NCBI GenBank assembly: GCA_965203525.1
Contig: OZ241898.1
Span: 868,001-932,000 of the forward strand
DNA: 64,000 nt
Direction of reading: 5' to 3'
From: WTFV01 sp965203525
GTDB lineage: Bacteria > Acidobacteriota > Vicinamibacteria > Vicinamibacterales > UBA8438
Both the position numbers and the translations under genes were made by a program. The notes below the pieces were generated by a model that was not told the DNA's origin, searched no databases, and saw only the letters and a program-made list of their open reading frames with translations. Positions 1 to 7,988 of the stretch are shown piece by piece (the first letter of the stretch is position 1; every line of letters starts with the position of its first letter).

Positions 1-2
1 CG

Positions 3-2516
3 GGTGGAACCACGCTCGGCGGAAGGCGGCGAGGACCGTCCGCTGCCGACGGCGCGGGCGCTGCGGGCGCCGCGGATGGAACGGCACTCCTGGCGGCGGG
101 CAGCGACGGCGCGGAACTCGGCGGCGCCGGCACCGCGGTCGCGGCTGGCGGGACGACGCTCCCGGCGGCGGGCAGTGCTGGCGCGGCACCCGGCGGCACG
201 GGCGTTGCGGTCGCCGCGGGTAAGGAAGGTATTCAGGCGGACAGGATGGTGCTCGGGACGTTGGCGGAGAGTATCGGAATAGCCGTGGCTACCGGAGAGG
301 ATGATCTGTTCGTGTTTCCCGATCGCGCGTCCATGGACAGGCTGCGAATCGAATCGGCCATGCCGCTCTTGACGGGCGACAGGATTCGTGATTGGTGTCA
401 GGAAAGATCGAACCTCTCGATCTTCGTATATGACGAAAATTTCAAGGTCCAACCCCTCGATGTTCTCCCTGAAACCGGTAGTCTCCTCTGGCGGTTCAAG
501 ACGATGCTGTCAAGGCGACGCCCGTTCGGTATACCGATCATCGAACGCGGTCTTGCCTGGTACGAATGGCAAGAGCTGTACAAGAAGAAACTCCGGACGC
601 CGCTCTCCATCGCCTTCGCGGACATCAGCACGCACAACCACTTCGTGCTGGACCGCGGCGGCAAAGTCTTCAACCGCACTGCGCCGGTGATCAATTTGCC
701 GGCGGAGGCCACCGAGGACGACCACCTCGGACTCGTCGGCCTGCTGAACAGCTCGACCGCGTGCTTCTGGATGAAACAGGTGTTTCACAAGAAGGGATTG
801 GGCGAGAATTGGGAGCCGCGATACGCGCACGACGGCACGAAGCTGAAACAATTTCCGGTCCCCGCCGAACGCCCGCTCGCCCTCGCCCGCGCCCTCGACG
901 ACCTGGCCCGGGAGCGCGCCGACCTCCTCCCCGCCGCGATCGCCGCCCGCGGCGCGCCGACGGCCGACGCCCTGCGCGACGCCCGCGCCCGCGCCAGCGC
1001 GATCCGCGAGCGGATGATCGCGCTGCAGGAGGAGCTCGACTGGCGCTGTTACCACCTCTACGGCGTCACCGGCGACGACCTCTGCCTGCCGGCGGGCGCC
1101 CGCGCCGGCGCCGACCCGGCCGACGGCATCCTGTCGACGGCCGGCCCGCCAGCGGATGCGGGCGGATCTCCCGGCGCCTGGACCGCCCCGCCGACCGAAC
1201 CGGTCCCGCTGCCGCCCGCGCAGGCGGACCCTCGGCGCCGTGCGCAGCAGGCAGATGAAGGTTCCGCCGCCGCCCGCGCGGCCGGACCATTCGGGGATCC
1301 GGACTGGAGCGAGACGCGGCGCCGCGAAGAGCGTCCCGCGGCCGCTACCCGGGCAGACGGACCGTCCGCGGGCGGCGGCGACGACCCGTACCTGCCCGCG
1401 GCCGCCGGCCGGGAGGTTCCGGACGTCCCCGCCGTCCGCCTCGGCGAGCGCGCCTTCGAGATCGTCCTCGCCCGCAAGTGCGCGGCGGGGGAAGTGGAGA
1501 CGAAGTGGTTCGAGCGGCACGGCGCGGCGCCGGTCCCCGCCGTCCCGGACCGCTGGCCGGCGGCGTACCGCGCCCTGGTCGAGCGGCGCATCGCGGCCAT
1601 CGAAGCGCAGCCCGCCCTCGCCCTGATCGAGCAGCCGGCCCACAAGCGCCGCTGGAGCGACGAGCCGTGGGAAGCGCAGCAGGAGCGGGCGCTGCGCGGC
1701 TGGCTGCTCGACCGGCTGGAGGCGCCCGCGCATTGGGCGGAGCCGCGCCTGACGACCGCCGCCGCGCTCGCCGACCGGATGCGCGAGGACGACGCGTTCC
1801 TGGCGGTCGCGGCGCTGCACGCCGAGCGGATCGACTTCGACGTGACCCGGCTCGTCGCCGACCTGGTGGAGGGCGCGAGCGTCCCGCTGCTGCCCGCGGT
1901 GCGCTGCACGCCGTCCGGGTTGCGCAAGCGGGCGGCGTGGGAGCGGACGTGGGACCTCCAGCGGCGGGAGGACGCCCTCGACGCGCGGACGGCCCTCCCG
2001 CCCGCCGACCCGGCGCGCCTGACGCCGGAGCGGGCCGCGGCGGCGAAGGCGCGCGACGTGGGCGCGATACCGGTCCCGCCCCGCTACGCCGCGGCCGACT
2101 TCCGCCGGGCCGCGTGGTGGCGGCTGCGCGGCAAGCTCGACGTGCCGAAGGAGCGCTTCTTCAGCCTGCCCGGCTGCGCGCGCGACGCCGACCCGTCGCT
2201 GCTCGTCGGCTGGGCCGGCTGGAACGCGCTGGCGCGGAGCCGCGCGGTGGCGGCGTGGCTCATCGCACGCAAGGAGCAGGACGGCTGGCCGGCGGCGCGC
2301 CTGCTGCCGCTGCTCGCCGCCCTCCGCGAGCTGCTGCCGTGGGTGCGGCAGCGCCACAACGCGCCCGACCCGGACTACGGCGTCGGCATGGGCGACTACT
2401 TCGCGGGGTTCCTCGACGAGGAGGCGCGGGCGCTCGGCCTCTCGGACGACGCCATCCGCGGGTGGGCGCCGGCCGATACCCGGCGGCGCGGGGGCCGGCG
2501 GAAGGCGGCGCGGTAA
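3..2516 (+). CDS. pglX: PglX, BREX type 2 adenine-specific DNA methyltransferase (5' partial)
   Basis: The frame is open to the left window edge, so the N-terminal methyltransferase core lies outside; 837 residues are visible. What remains is the target-recognition and C-terminal part. It includes the segment around NSSTACFWMKQVFHKKG followed by NWEPRYAHDGTKLKQFPVP, typical of the end of Eco57I-like/PglX enzymes. The tail has RAFEIVLARK and EVETKWFERHG motifs as in BREX-2 PglX. In BREX, PglX methylates host DNA so that the other subunits can act on unmodified phage. The identity is supported by pglY, pglZ, brxD and brxHI downstream on the same strand. Two oddities: an Ala/Gly-rich low-complexity stretch at 3-236, and a second Pro/Ala-rich linker at about 1100-1400. 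Bases about 380-560 are visibly less GC-rich than the rest, suggesting an exchanged recognition segment. Confidence 0.85.
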   Translation, partial: GGTTLGGRRRGPSAADGAGAAGAADGTALLAAGSDGAELGGAGTAVAAGGTTLPAAGSAGAAPGGTGVAVAAGKEGIQADRMVLGTLAESIGIAVATGEDDLFVFPDRASMDRLRIESAMPLLTGDRIRDWCQERSNLSIFVYDENFKVQPLDVLPETGSLLWRFKTMLSRRRPFGIPIIERGLAWYEWQELYKKKLRTPLSIAFADISTHNHFVLDRGGKVFNRTAPVINLPAEATEDDHLGLVGLLNSSTACFWMKQVFHKKGLGENWEPRYAHDGTKLKQFPVPAERPLALARALDDLARERADLLPAAIAARGAPTADALRDARARASAIRERMIALQEELDWRCYHLYGVTGDDLCLPAGARAGADPADGILSTAGPPADAGGSPGAWTAPPTEPVPLPPAQADPRRRAQQADEGSAAARAAGPFGDPDWSETRRREERPAAATRADGPSAGGGDDPYLPAAAGREVPDVPAVRLGERAFEIVLARKCAAGEVETKWFERHGAAPVPAVPDRWPAAYRALVERRIAAIEAQPALALIEQPAHKRRWSDEPWEAQQERALRGWLLDRLEAPAHWAEPRLTTAAALADRMREDDAFLAVAALHAERIDFDVTRLVADLVEGASVPLLPAVRCTPSGLRKRAAWERTWDLQRREDALDARTALPPADPARLTPERAAAAKARDVGAIPVPPRYAAADFRRAAWWRLRGKLDVPKERFFSLPGCARDADPSLLVGWAGWNALARSRAVAAWLIARKEQDGWPAARLLPLLAALRELLPWVRQRHNAPDPDYGVGMGDYFAGFLDEEARALGLSDDAIRGWAPADTRRRGGRRKAAR

Positions 2517-2548
2517 CCGCTCGGGGTTCGGCGGGATGGAATGGCAAC

Positions 2549-2586
2549 TGAAAAAGGGACCCTGCGGCCACGTGAAAAGGGACCCC
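2549..2586. repeat. Short direct repeat in the pglX-XRE gap
   Basis: Two near-identical 14-mers, tgaaaaagggaccc (2549-2562) and tgaaaagggacccc (2573-2586), lie just downstream of the pglX stop. They are separated by 10 bases and are less GC-rich than their surroundings. A-rich short repeats of this kind remind me of the multiple end repeats of IS21-type insertion sequences, but no transposase is present, so this is at most a scar. The rest of 2517-2745 shows no convincing gene. Confidence 0.35.
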
Positions 2587-2745
2587 CCGGTTTCCGTCAA
2601 CAGGTCAATCGATGGCCTTCTGGGATGGGGAAGGACTTGATCTCTTCCCCCGGTCGCGTCACACTCGTTTCGTACACCCCGGGTCCGCCTCTGCCTTCGG
2701 GTATGCGCCCGGGGTTTTGCTTTCGCCCGCCGGGGCGTGGCGGCT

Positions 2746-3114
2746 CTACCTCGCCCACTCACGCGCCTGCTTTCTCATCTCCTCGCGGGTCAGTCCCAGG
2801 ATCTCCGCGGCGCGCCCGAGCGAGATGCGCTGTTCTTCGACCGCCCGCCGCACGAGCCGCGGCAGGCGGTCCTCCGGGAAATCGTGCCGGGAAAGCCCCG
2901 CGGGTTCTCCCGGGGTGACCAGCTCGCCGACCGGCGCGGCGAGGGCCGCCGCCAGATCGGAGAGGGTCCGCGCCCGCGGCACGACCGTCCCGCGCTCGAT
3001 CTTTCCGAGCGCCATCCGCGAGATGCCGGCCCTGGCGGCAAGCTGATCCTGCGTCAGTCGCCGCTCCAGACGCAGCCGGGCGATGTTGGCGGCGATGCGG
3101 GCGGCGTCGGCCAT
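2746..3114 (-). CDS. XRE-family HTH regulator with second C-terminal helical segment
   Basis: A 122-residue protein. The N-terminal half (about residues 4-60) is an XRE/Cro helix-turn-helix: RLRLERRLTQDQLAARAGIS followed by ALGKIERG. The C-terminal part (VRRAVEEQRISLGRAAEILG) looks like a second small HTH of the type seen in UPF0175 antitoxins. The start at 3114 is chosen because GAGGGAGG lies a few bases upstream; an ATG ten codons further up lacks this. It is encoded opposite to the BREX genes, inside the gap between pglX and pglY. No HigB/RelE- or RES-type toxin is visible on either side, so it is either an orphan antitoxin or a local regulator of the island. Autoregulation is likely, given the dyad at 3159-3178. 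Confidence 0.7.
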   Translation of the reverse strand: MADAARIAANIARLRLERRLTQDQLAARAGISRMALGKIERGTVVPRARTLSDLAAALAAPVGELVTPGEPAGLSRHDFPEDRLPRLVRRAVEEQRISLGRAAEILGLTREEMRKQAREWAR

Positions 3115-3158
3115 CGGTGCCTCCCTCGTTGACGGCGCCGCCACGATAGCATCATTTC

Positions 3159-3178
3159 TACAACTTTTGGAATTGGTA
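3159..3178. promoter_or_regulatory. Imperfect dyad, candidate operator of the XRE gene
   Basis: A 20-base AT-rich imperfect palindrome, with half-sites tacaactttt and ggaattggta. By my count 7 of 10 positions pair when one half is complemented. It sits 45 bases upstream of the XRE start in an AT-rich pocket within GC-rich DNA. Position and composition fit an XRE autorepressor operator; binding is inferred. Confidence 0.4.
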
Positions 3179-3320
3179 AATCATCTGCCGACGACGAAAC
3201 ACGGGCGCCCGGCCTGTCCACCCGACGCTCGACTCCGGCGCGGTTCGACATGCTGCCGGCTGGCGGGGACGGCGGTCTGCCGTGCGTCACCGGCGGCACT
3301 TGGCGATGAGCGCGCGCACG

Positions 3321-3539
3321 TCACGGCCATTCGCGCCGGCGGTGGCGCTCGTACTGCAGGCCATCGAGGTTGCGGTCTCGCCAGAGGCCGAAAACGTCGT
3401 CGCCGTCGCGCACGTGCCGCGCATCCAGGTAGTCGGCGACGGCGCGGCGGATGACCTCGGCGCGGGACACACCCTCGCGCCGGCAGACGTCGGCCAGTTG
3501 CCGCAACTGCTCCTCGGGAAGTTCTATGACCGTCCGCAT
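3321..3539 (-). CDS. Ribbon-helix-helix antitoxin, VapB-like, orphan
   Basis: A 72-residue protein. The N-terminus MRTVIELPEEQ is a beta strand followed by two helices with SRAEVIRRAVADYL, the CopG/ribbon-helix-helix DNA-binding fold. The tail DVFGLWRDRNLDGLQYERH resembles the toxin-binding tail of VapB antitoxins paired with PIN toxins. A vapC gene would be expected directly downstream (below 3321 on the minus strand), but no PIN-domain frame is found there. It therefore looks like an orphan antitoxin left after loss of the toxin. It is divergent from the membrane/coiled-coil gene at 3574, with only 34 bases between the two start codons. Confidence 0.65.
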   Translation of the reverse strand: MRTVIELPEEQLRQLADVCRREGVSRAEVIRRAVADYLDARHVRDGDDVFGLWRDRNLDGLQYERHRRREWP

Positions 3540-3573
3540 GGCATGTGACGTCGGCGTATGGTGACGAAATCGT

Positions 3574-3873
3574 ATGTTCCGGGGGCGCCGGGCGGCAAGC
3601 CGCTGGAGCGCGGTGGTGGTGGTGGTGGCGGCGGTGGTGGTCACGTTGATCGTGACGCTGATCGGGCAGCGCATCGACGACACCAACCGGCGCATCGACG
3701 ATGCGAACCGGCAGTTCGAGGCGAGCCGGGAGGCCATCGAAGCGAACCGGCGGGCCATCGAGGCCAACCGGGAAGCCATCGAAGCCAACGGGCGGCGCAT
3801 CGACGAGCGGTTCGACGCGCTGCAGGCCCTGATCCTTGAAGCGCTCGAAGCGCGCCGCGCACAGGCCGACTAG
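3574..3873 (+). CDS. Small membrane-anchored coiled-coil protein
   Basis: A 99-residue protein. Residues about 12-32 (SAVVVVVAAVVVTLIVTLIG) form one strongly hydrophobic helix. The rest is a charged coiled coil built from short near-repeats of the form (D/E)-A-N-R-x-I-(D/E), for example RRAIEANREAIEANGRRID, reflecting tandem duplication in the DNA. It may be tethered to the membrane with a cytoplasmic rod. I do not recognise a named family. Its last four bases overlap the convergent end of the TPR-ATPase gene. Small one-helix coiled-coil proteins also occur in this window at 25184 and 41112. Confidence 0.55.
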   Translation: MFRGRRAASRWSAVVVVVAAVVVTLIVTLIGQRIDDTNRRIDDANRQFEASREAIEANRRAIEANREAIEANGRRIDERFDALQALILEALEARRAQAD

Positions 3874-6257
3874 CCGCGGCGTCGGCGTCGTGCCATAGCC
3901 TTTCGAATGTCGCGGGCAACCTCCTCGACCTCCCGCGCCACCCGCGACTCGATTCCGAGCTCCCGTTCCAACGCTACCAGGAGAGGCTGCAGCAGCGTTG
4001 CGGAACGCGACCCCGCGATCAGATCGTGCATGCGCTCCGGCCCGAGCTTGACGCTGAGGTTCACGAGGGCTTCGATAGCCCCCCCGGGCAGCGTGTCGAG
4101 TTCCGGGAGGATCGCGAGACTCGCCCCGACGTCCTGCTCGCCCGCCGATCGGTCCCCTTCCGCAAGAGCCGCTGCCGCCCGAATCAGATGGCCGAGCCAG
4201 CGGTGCCGCCACTTGGCGCCGCACCGATCGAGCAACTGGTCAACGGTCTGGATGGCTGCCTTGAACTGCTGGCCTGCGACCTCCAGATGTCCCTTGAAGA
4301 GGCGAGCATCTGCAACAATCTCGACTAGGCCCGGCGCCCGACTCGTCCCGAAGCGGCGCACCACCTCGTTATACGCCGCCAGCGCATCATCCGGTCGTTG
4401 CAAGGTGTCGAGGGCGAGTCCCTTGTTGATGAGTGCGTTCGCGACCATATCCTGAAGAGCAGGCGTTTCGCTCATCTCAAGGCGGAGCACCTCGTCGCAC
4501 ACTGCCACCGCATCATCCGGTCGTTGCAAGGCACGCAAGGCACTCATTTTGTTTACGAGTGCCTTCGCGACTGCTTCCTGAAGAACCGGCGTTTCGCTTT
4601 TTCCGAACCGGCACACCATTTCGTCGCACGCTGCCACCGTATCATCCGGCCGCTGCAAGGCAAAGGAGATAACCCCTTTGTTGAAGAGCGCCATCGAGAC
4701 ATTTTCCTGAAGAACCGGCGTTTCGCTCGTTCCGAAGCGACGCACCACATCGTCGCAGGCGGCTATCGCGTCGTCCGGCCGCTGCAGATTGTGCAGTATG
4801 GCCCCCTTGTTGACGAGTGCCTTTGCGACCCACTCCTGAATAGCGGGATCCTCGCTCTCTCCGAACAAAAGCACCATTTCCTCACACGCGGCCAGGGTCT
4901 TCTCGTCAGGCGTTTCCGATTCGGACAGTATGATCCTCGTCTTGCAGAGCTTCTCGGCCGCCCGCCGAAATTCCGCGGGCATCTTCTTCTTCATCGACTC
5001 CATCAACCGTGCAAATGCGGTTTGGTGGAGCGCCTGCGTCTCCGGGTCCGGGCGAACGATATCGCTGACCATGCGCGCGCCGATGTCCATCAATTCACGC
5101 GGCGAATAGTACGACTCCATGAAACGGACAAGGGCTTCGACGAGATGGTCCGGTCCACGCCGGCGGCGCAGCAGGTAGTAGATGTTGTACAAGCGCTCGG
5201 TCAGGTAGTACCGCTTGCGTCTGGCGCTGCCGCCCGCTACCTGGACCACGCCGCGCTCGCCGAGACGTGCGAGCTGGGCGCTGCACTGGCTGGGGTCGAG
5301 CCGGGCGTGCTCCGCGACTTCCCGCGCGGCGGCCGGCTTCCACAGCGCGGCGAGCGCGAGATAGACGCGGCGTTCCTGCGCGGGGAGCGATTCGAGATGG
5401 TTCTTGAAGTATTCCGTGTGATCGTCGACCAGATCGAGCAGATCGGCCATCAGCTCCCGGAACGACCGCCCGGCGCCGAAGCGGGCGACGATCGCGATCA
5501 ACCGCGGACTGCCGCCGGTGAGGATTTCCAGCGAACGCACCGTTTCGCGCGCGACGGGGCGGTCGGCCGCCGCTTCCCAGAGCACGGCGCACTGGTCCGT
5601 GTCGAGCGGGCGCAGCGTGCGGACTACGAAAAGGTCGTACAGGGCGCGGTCCGGGCTGTCGATCTCGTCGAAGCGGCTGGTCGCGCTCGCGAACAGGATG
5701 ATTCGCGGTTCGGTCTGCAGGACCTTCCGCAGCCGCCAGCCCGCGTCCCGGTCCGCCATGTCCCTGAACAGCATGTTCAGGTTCTCGACCAGCAGCAGGA
5801 GCCGCTGGCCGCGCCGGTCCGCGAAATCCAGCAGCGCGCCGAGACAGCGTTCGCCCAGATCCCGGTCGTCGCGGATGGCGCGCAGCTCGCCGACGGTGCG
5901 GTCGAGGTCGGCCTCGTCTTCCCGATACGGCGCCGCCTGGGCGGCCAGGTGCGTCAGGCACTCCAGCCAGAACTCTCCCGCGGAGGAGACCTCGTAGCTC
6001 TCTTCCGGGAAGACGACCGGGAAGCAGTGCGCGGCCAGCGCGGCGTCCCGGCGCGCCTCGGCCGCGACGCGCAGCAGCAGGCTCGTCTTCCCGCTGCCGC
6101 GCGGACCGATCACGATCTGGTGCGGATTCGAAGCTCCGGTGCACTCGCGCAGGTTCTCGACGAGCATTTCGAACTCCGTCGTTCGTACGCAGAACGACGC
6201 CACCAGCTCGTCGTCGGTGAGGAAACCGGGGTTGTACTTGCGAATGGAAACGGCCAT
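3870..6257 (-). CDS. P-loop ATPase with TPR-like C-terminal repeats
   Basis: A 795-residue protein. The N-terminal AAA/STAND-like ATPase domain has Walker A GPRGSGKTS at residues 51-59, a hydrophobic Walker-B-like strand RLLLLVENLN, and a sensor-like strand IILFASATSRFDEID. A winged-helix region follows (EVAEHARLDPSQCSAQLARL, then a YYLTERLYNIYYLLRRR segment). The C-terminal third carries about five 37-40-residue TPR-like repeats around ALVNKG..LQRPDDA.A.CDEVV.RFG. It starts 4 bases after the stop of the upstream ATPase gene (6262-7515), so the two form one operon. ATPase-HTH-TPR layouts are common among signal-sensing STAND proteins. The position inside a BREX locus suggests an accessory defence or regulatory role, which is inferred. 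Confidence 0.7.
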   Translation of the reverse strand: MAVSIRKYNPGFLTDDELVASFCVRTTEFEMLVENLRECTGASNPHQIVIGPRGSGKTSLLLRVAAEARRDAALAAHCFPVVFPEESYEVSSAGEFWLECLTHLAAQAAPYREDEADLDRTVGELRAIRDDRDLGERCLGALLDFADRRGQRLLLLVENLNMLFRDMADRDAGWRLRKVLQTEPRIILFASATSRFDEIDSPDRALYDLFVVRTLRPLDTDQCAVLWEAAADRPVARETVRSLEILTGGSPRLIAIVARFGAGRSFRELMADLLDLVDDHTEYFKNHLESLPAQERRVYLALAALWKPAAAREVAEHARLDPSQCSAQLARLGERGVVQVAGGSARRKRYYLTERLYNIYYLLRRRRGPDHLVEALVRFMESYYSPRELMDIGARMVSDIVRPDPETQALHQTAFARLMESMKKKMPAEFRRAAEKLCKTRIILSESETPDEKTLAACEEMVLLFGESEDPAIQEWVAKALVNKGAILHNLQRPDDAIAACDDVVRRFGTSETPVLQENVSMALFNKGVISFALQRPDDTVAACDEMVCRFGKSETPVLQEAVAKALVNKMSALRALQRPDDAVAVCDEVLRLEMSETPALQDMVANALINKGLALDTLQRPDDALAAYNEVVRRFGTSRAPGLVEIVADARLFKGHLEVAGQQFKAAIQTVDQLLDRCGAKWRHRWLGHLIRAAAALAEGDRSAGEQDVGASLAILPELDTLPGGAIEALVNLSVKLGPERMHDLIAGSRSATLLQPLLVALERELGIESRVAREVEEVARDIRKAMARRRRRG

Positions 6258-6261
6258 CGCG

Positions 6262-7515
6262 TCACGCTCCGGACCGCGGCACGCGCTTCTCGACGGAAAC
6301 GAAGTGCCGTCCGTGGCGGGCGCGCCACCAGTCTTCCAGCAGCCCCGACACGAAGCGGTAGCCGTCCTGCTGCGCTTCCAGATACCCGTCGTGCTCGAGC
6401 ACGCGGAGCACGTCTTCGATCGGGACCGTGCCGGCCGCCCGGTTCCGGAAGTAGTCGCGGTACCGATCGATGGCGCCGTGCTTCAGTACGCCGCGGTTCG
6501 CCGCCGCTTCGGTCAGCAGGTCGAGCGCGTCGCGACAGCCCTCCGGTCCGAGGACCAGCTTCAGCCGGCTCTCGTAGTGGTCCATGTCCGCCTGTCCGCG
6601 CACGCCGAGCATTTCGGCCGTGTAGACGCGCGCGACGTCGGCGGGCGTTGCGCTCCGCGTGCCGGCCAGGCGCAGGTCTTCGTCCAGGCTGTCGAAGAAG
6701 CGCTGCACGTGGTGCGGCACCAGGCACCGCAGCCGGCGGCACATTTCCTGGCGCGCGGCGAGGGGCAGGTCGAGGCCGCGGCCTTCGGCGAGCGCGGCGA
6801 GACAGTCCAGGGCGGTCTGCTCGTTCCAGGGCTTCAGATCGAAGGGCGAGAAGATGTTCGCGTGGGCGCTGAGATTCGCCTGCCGCAGGATCGGTTCCAG
6901 GCCCACGCTGCCGGAGGCGATCAGGCATATTCTGCCCCGGTGTTCCTGGCCGTTCCGGCGCAACCAGCTCAGGAACTCGTCGACGGCCCGCTTCCCCTCC
7001 GGTGTGATGCGGTAGTCGTCGTCCTTCAGCATCCGGTTGACGAGGATCGGCAACTCGTCGATCGCCAGCACGACCGGCCGATCGCTCTCGGCCAGAGCGG
7101 CGAAGACCTCGTCGCCTTTCTGCCGCCAGCTTCCGGCGTCGATTCCCGCCCGCAGCTTCACGCGCACCTCGGCGACGGACACCGTCTCGATCCGCTCGCC
7201 GACGTTGGCGAACAGGGACTTGATTCGGGACCACGCGCGCTGCGCAGGCTGCGACTGAAACGCGATCTCCGCAACGGCGTCCGCCGCGGAGCCGGCGTCT
7301 TCCAGATCGACGAACACCGTCTGGAAGTCGCCGTCGGCCGACAGGCGGCGCAGCAACTCCCGCACCAGACTCGTCTTGCCCATCCGCCGTTGCGCGGTCA
7401 GCAGCGTGTGGGTCCCGTTGCGCACCCGGTCCGCGAGCAGGTCGAGCTCGGCCTGCCGGTCGAAGAAGCGCTCTCCCTCGACCCAGTTCGACCCTGCCTT
7501 TTTCAACCCCGCCAT
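6262..7515 (-). CDS. AAA/archaeal-type ATPase, first gene of a two-ATPase operon
   Basis: A 417-residue protein. It starts with the phrase FFDRQAELDLLADRV before Walker A (AQRRMGKTS, residues 41-49). Walker B follows at about 148-156 (VVLAIDELPIL), then a sensor strand ICLIASGSVGLEPIL. The C-terminal winged-helix-like region (VLRVLEHDGYLEAQQDGYRFVS) is typical of archaeal-type ATPase domain proteins that respond to nucleic acid or protein cues. GGGAGG six bases before the ATG sets the start at 7515. It precedes the TPR-ATPase by 4 bases, and the two are probably made together as partners. Its leader runs directly into the 15-bp tandem repeat at 7540-7719. I know of no named system made of this pair. 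Confidence 0.7.
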   Translation of the reverse strand: MAGLKKAGSNWVEGERFFDRQAELDLLADRVRNGTHTLLTAQRRMGKTSLVRELLRRLSADGDFQTVFVDLEDAGSAADAVAEIAFQSQPAQRAWSRIKSLFANVGERIETVSVAEVRVKLRAGIDAGSWRQKGDEVFAALAESDRPVVLAIDELPILVNRMLKDDDYRITPEGKRAVDEFLSWLRRNGQEHRGRICLIASGSVGLEPILRQANLSAHANIFSPFDLKPWNEQTALDCLAALAEGRGLDLPLAARQEMCRRLRCLVPHHVQRFFDSLDEDLRLAGTRSATPADVARVYTAEMLGVRGQADMDHYESRLKLVLGPEGCRDALDLLTEAAANRGVLKHGAIDRYRDYFRNRAAGTVPIEDVLRVLEHDGYLEAQQDGYRFVSGLLEDWWRARHGRHFVSVEKRVPRSGA

Positions 7516-7539
7516 GGCTGGCCTCCCAACAACACTGCT

Positions 7540-7719
7540 GCCATCGATTCCGTTGCCATCGATTCCGTTGCCATCGATTCCGTTGCTATCGATTCCGTTG
7601 CTATCGATTCCGTTGCCATCGATTCCGTTGCCATCGATTCCGTTGCCATCGATTCCGTTGCTATCGATTCCGTTGCTATCGATTCCGTTGCCATCGATTC
7701 CGTTGCCATCGATTTTGAT
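7540..7719. repeat. 15-bp tandem repeat array upstream of the ATPase operon
   Basis: Eleven complete copies of gccatcgattccgtt, some with one c-to-t change at position 3, plus one degenerate copy (starts at 7540, 7555 and every 15 bases to 7705). Each unit contains the palindrome ATCGAT. On the minus strand, the direction of the ATPase operon, each unit reads ATG GCA ACG GAA TCG. The array thus offers a series of in-frame ATG codons encoding repeated Met-Ala-Thr-Glu-Ser. That frame (stop at 7503-7505) overlaps the ATPase start out of frame. The array is less GC-rich than its surroundings. It is not CRISPR, because there are no spacers. Confidence 0.9.
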
Positions 7720-7889
7720 GGCAAACGAATGAGGAAGTCAAGCCGCGCGGCGCGTCCCTCCTCGGGACCGCGCCGGTCCGTTCCCCGGGATGCGGTCCAG
7801 CCCGGTGATGCGGACCGGCTCGACGTCCGGTCGGGCGTCGATGCCGCTCCCGGGCCGGACGGGTAGAATGGCGCCGGCATCAGGAACCC

Positions 7890-7988
7890 GTGACCAGGAC
7901 CGACCGGCGGCTGCCGACCCGCGTCGTGCTGCGCAACTGCAAGAGCATCGTCTCGACCGCCGAAGGCCGCGGAGAGACGCCGGCATGA
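7890..7988 (+). pseudogene. 32-residue ORF resembling a truncated ATPase N-terminus, overlapping the pglY start
   Basis: A GTG at 7890, preceded by AGGA, opens a short frame whose TGA (7986-7988) overlaps the pglY ATG as ATGA. It includes the phrase RVVLRNCKSI. Starts of the form L-x-N-(C/F)-K-S-I are characteristic of RecF/OLD/SMC-like ATPases just before their first strand, yet here the frame ends after about 12 more residues. It is either a translationally coupled leader peptide for pglY or the stub of an AAA ATPase gene whose remainder was deleted. A TAGAAT hexamer (7864-7869) upstream could be its -10 element, but no good -35 is visible. Confidence 0.4.

Noticed and set aside
3054..3299. 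Possible HigB-like toxin upstream of the XRE gene
   Set aside because: The frames there are Pro/Arg-rich shadows without RelE/HigB-like residues.
7540..7719. CRISPR array
   Set aside because: Units are contiguous 15-mers without spacers, and no cas gene is present.
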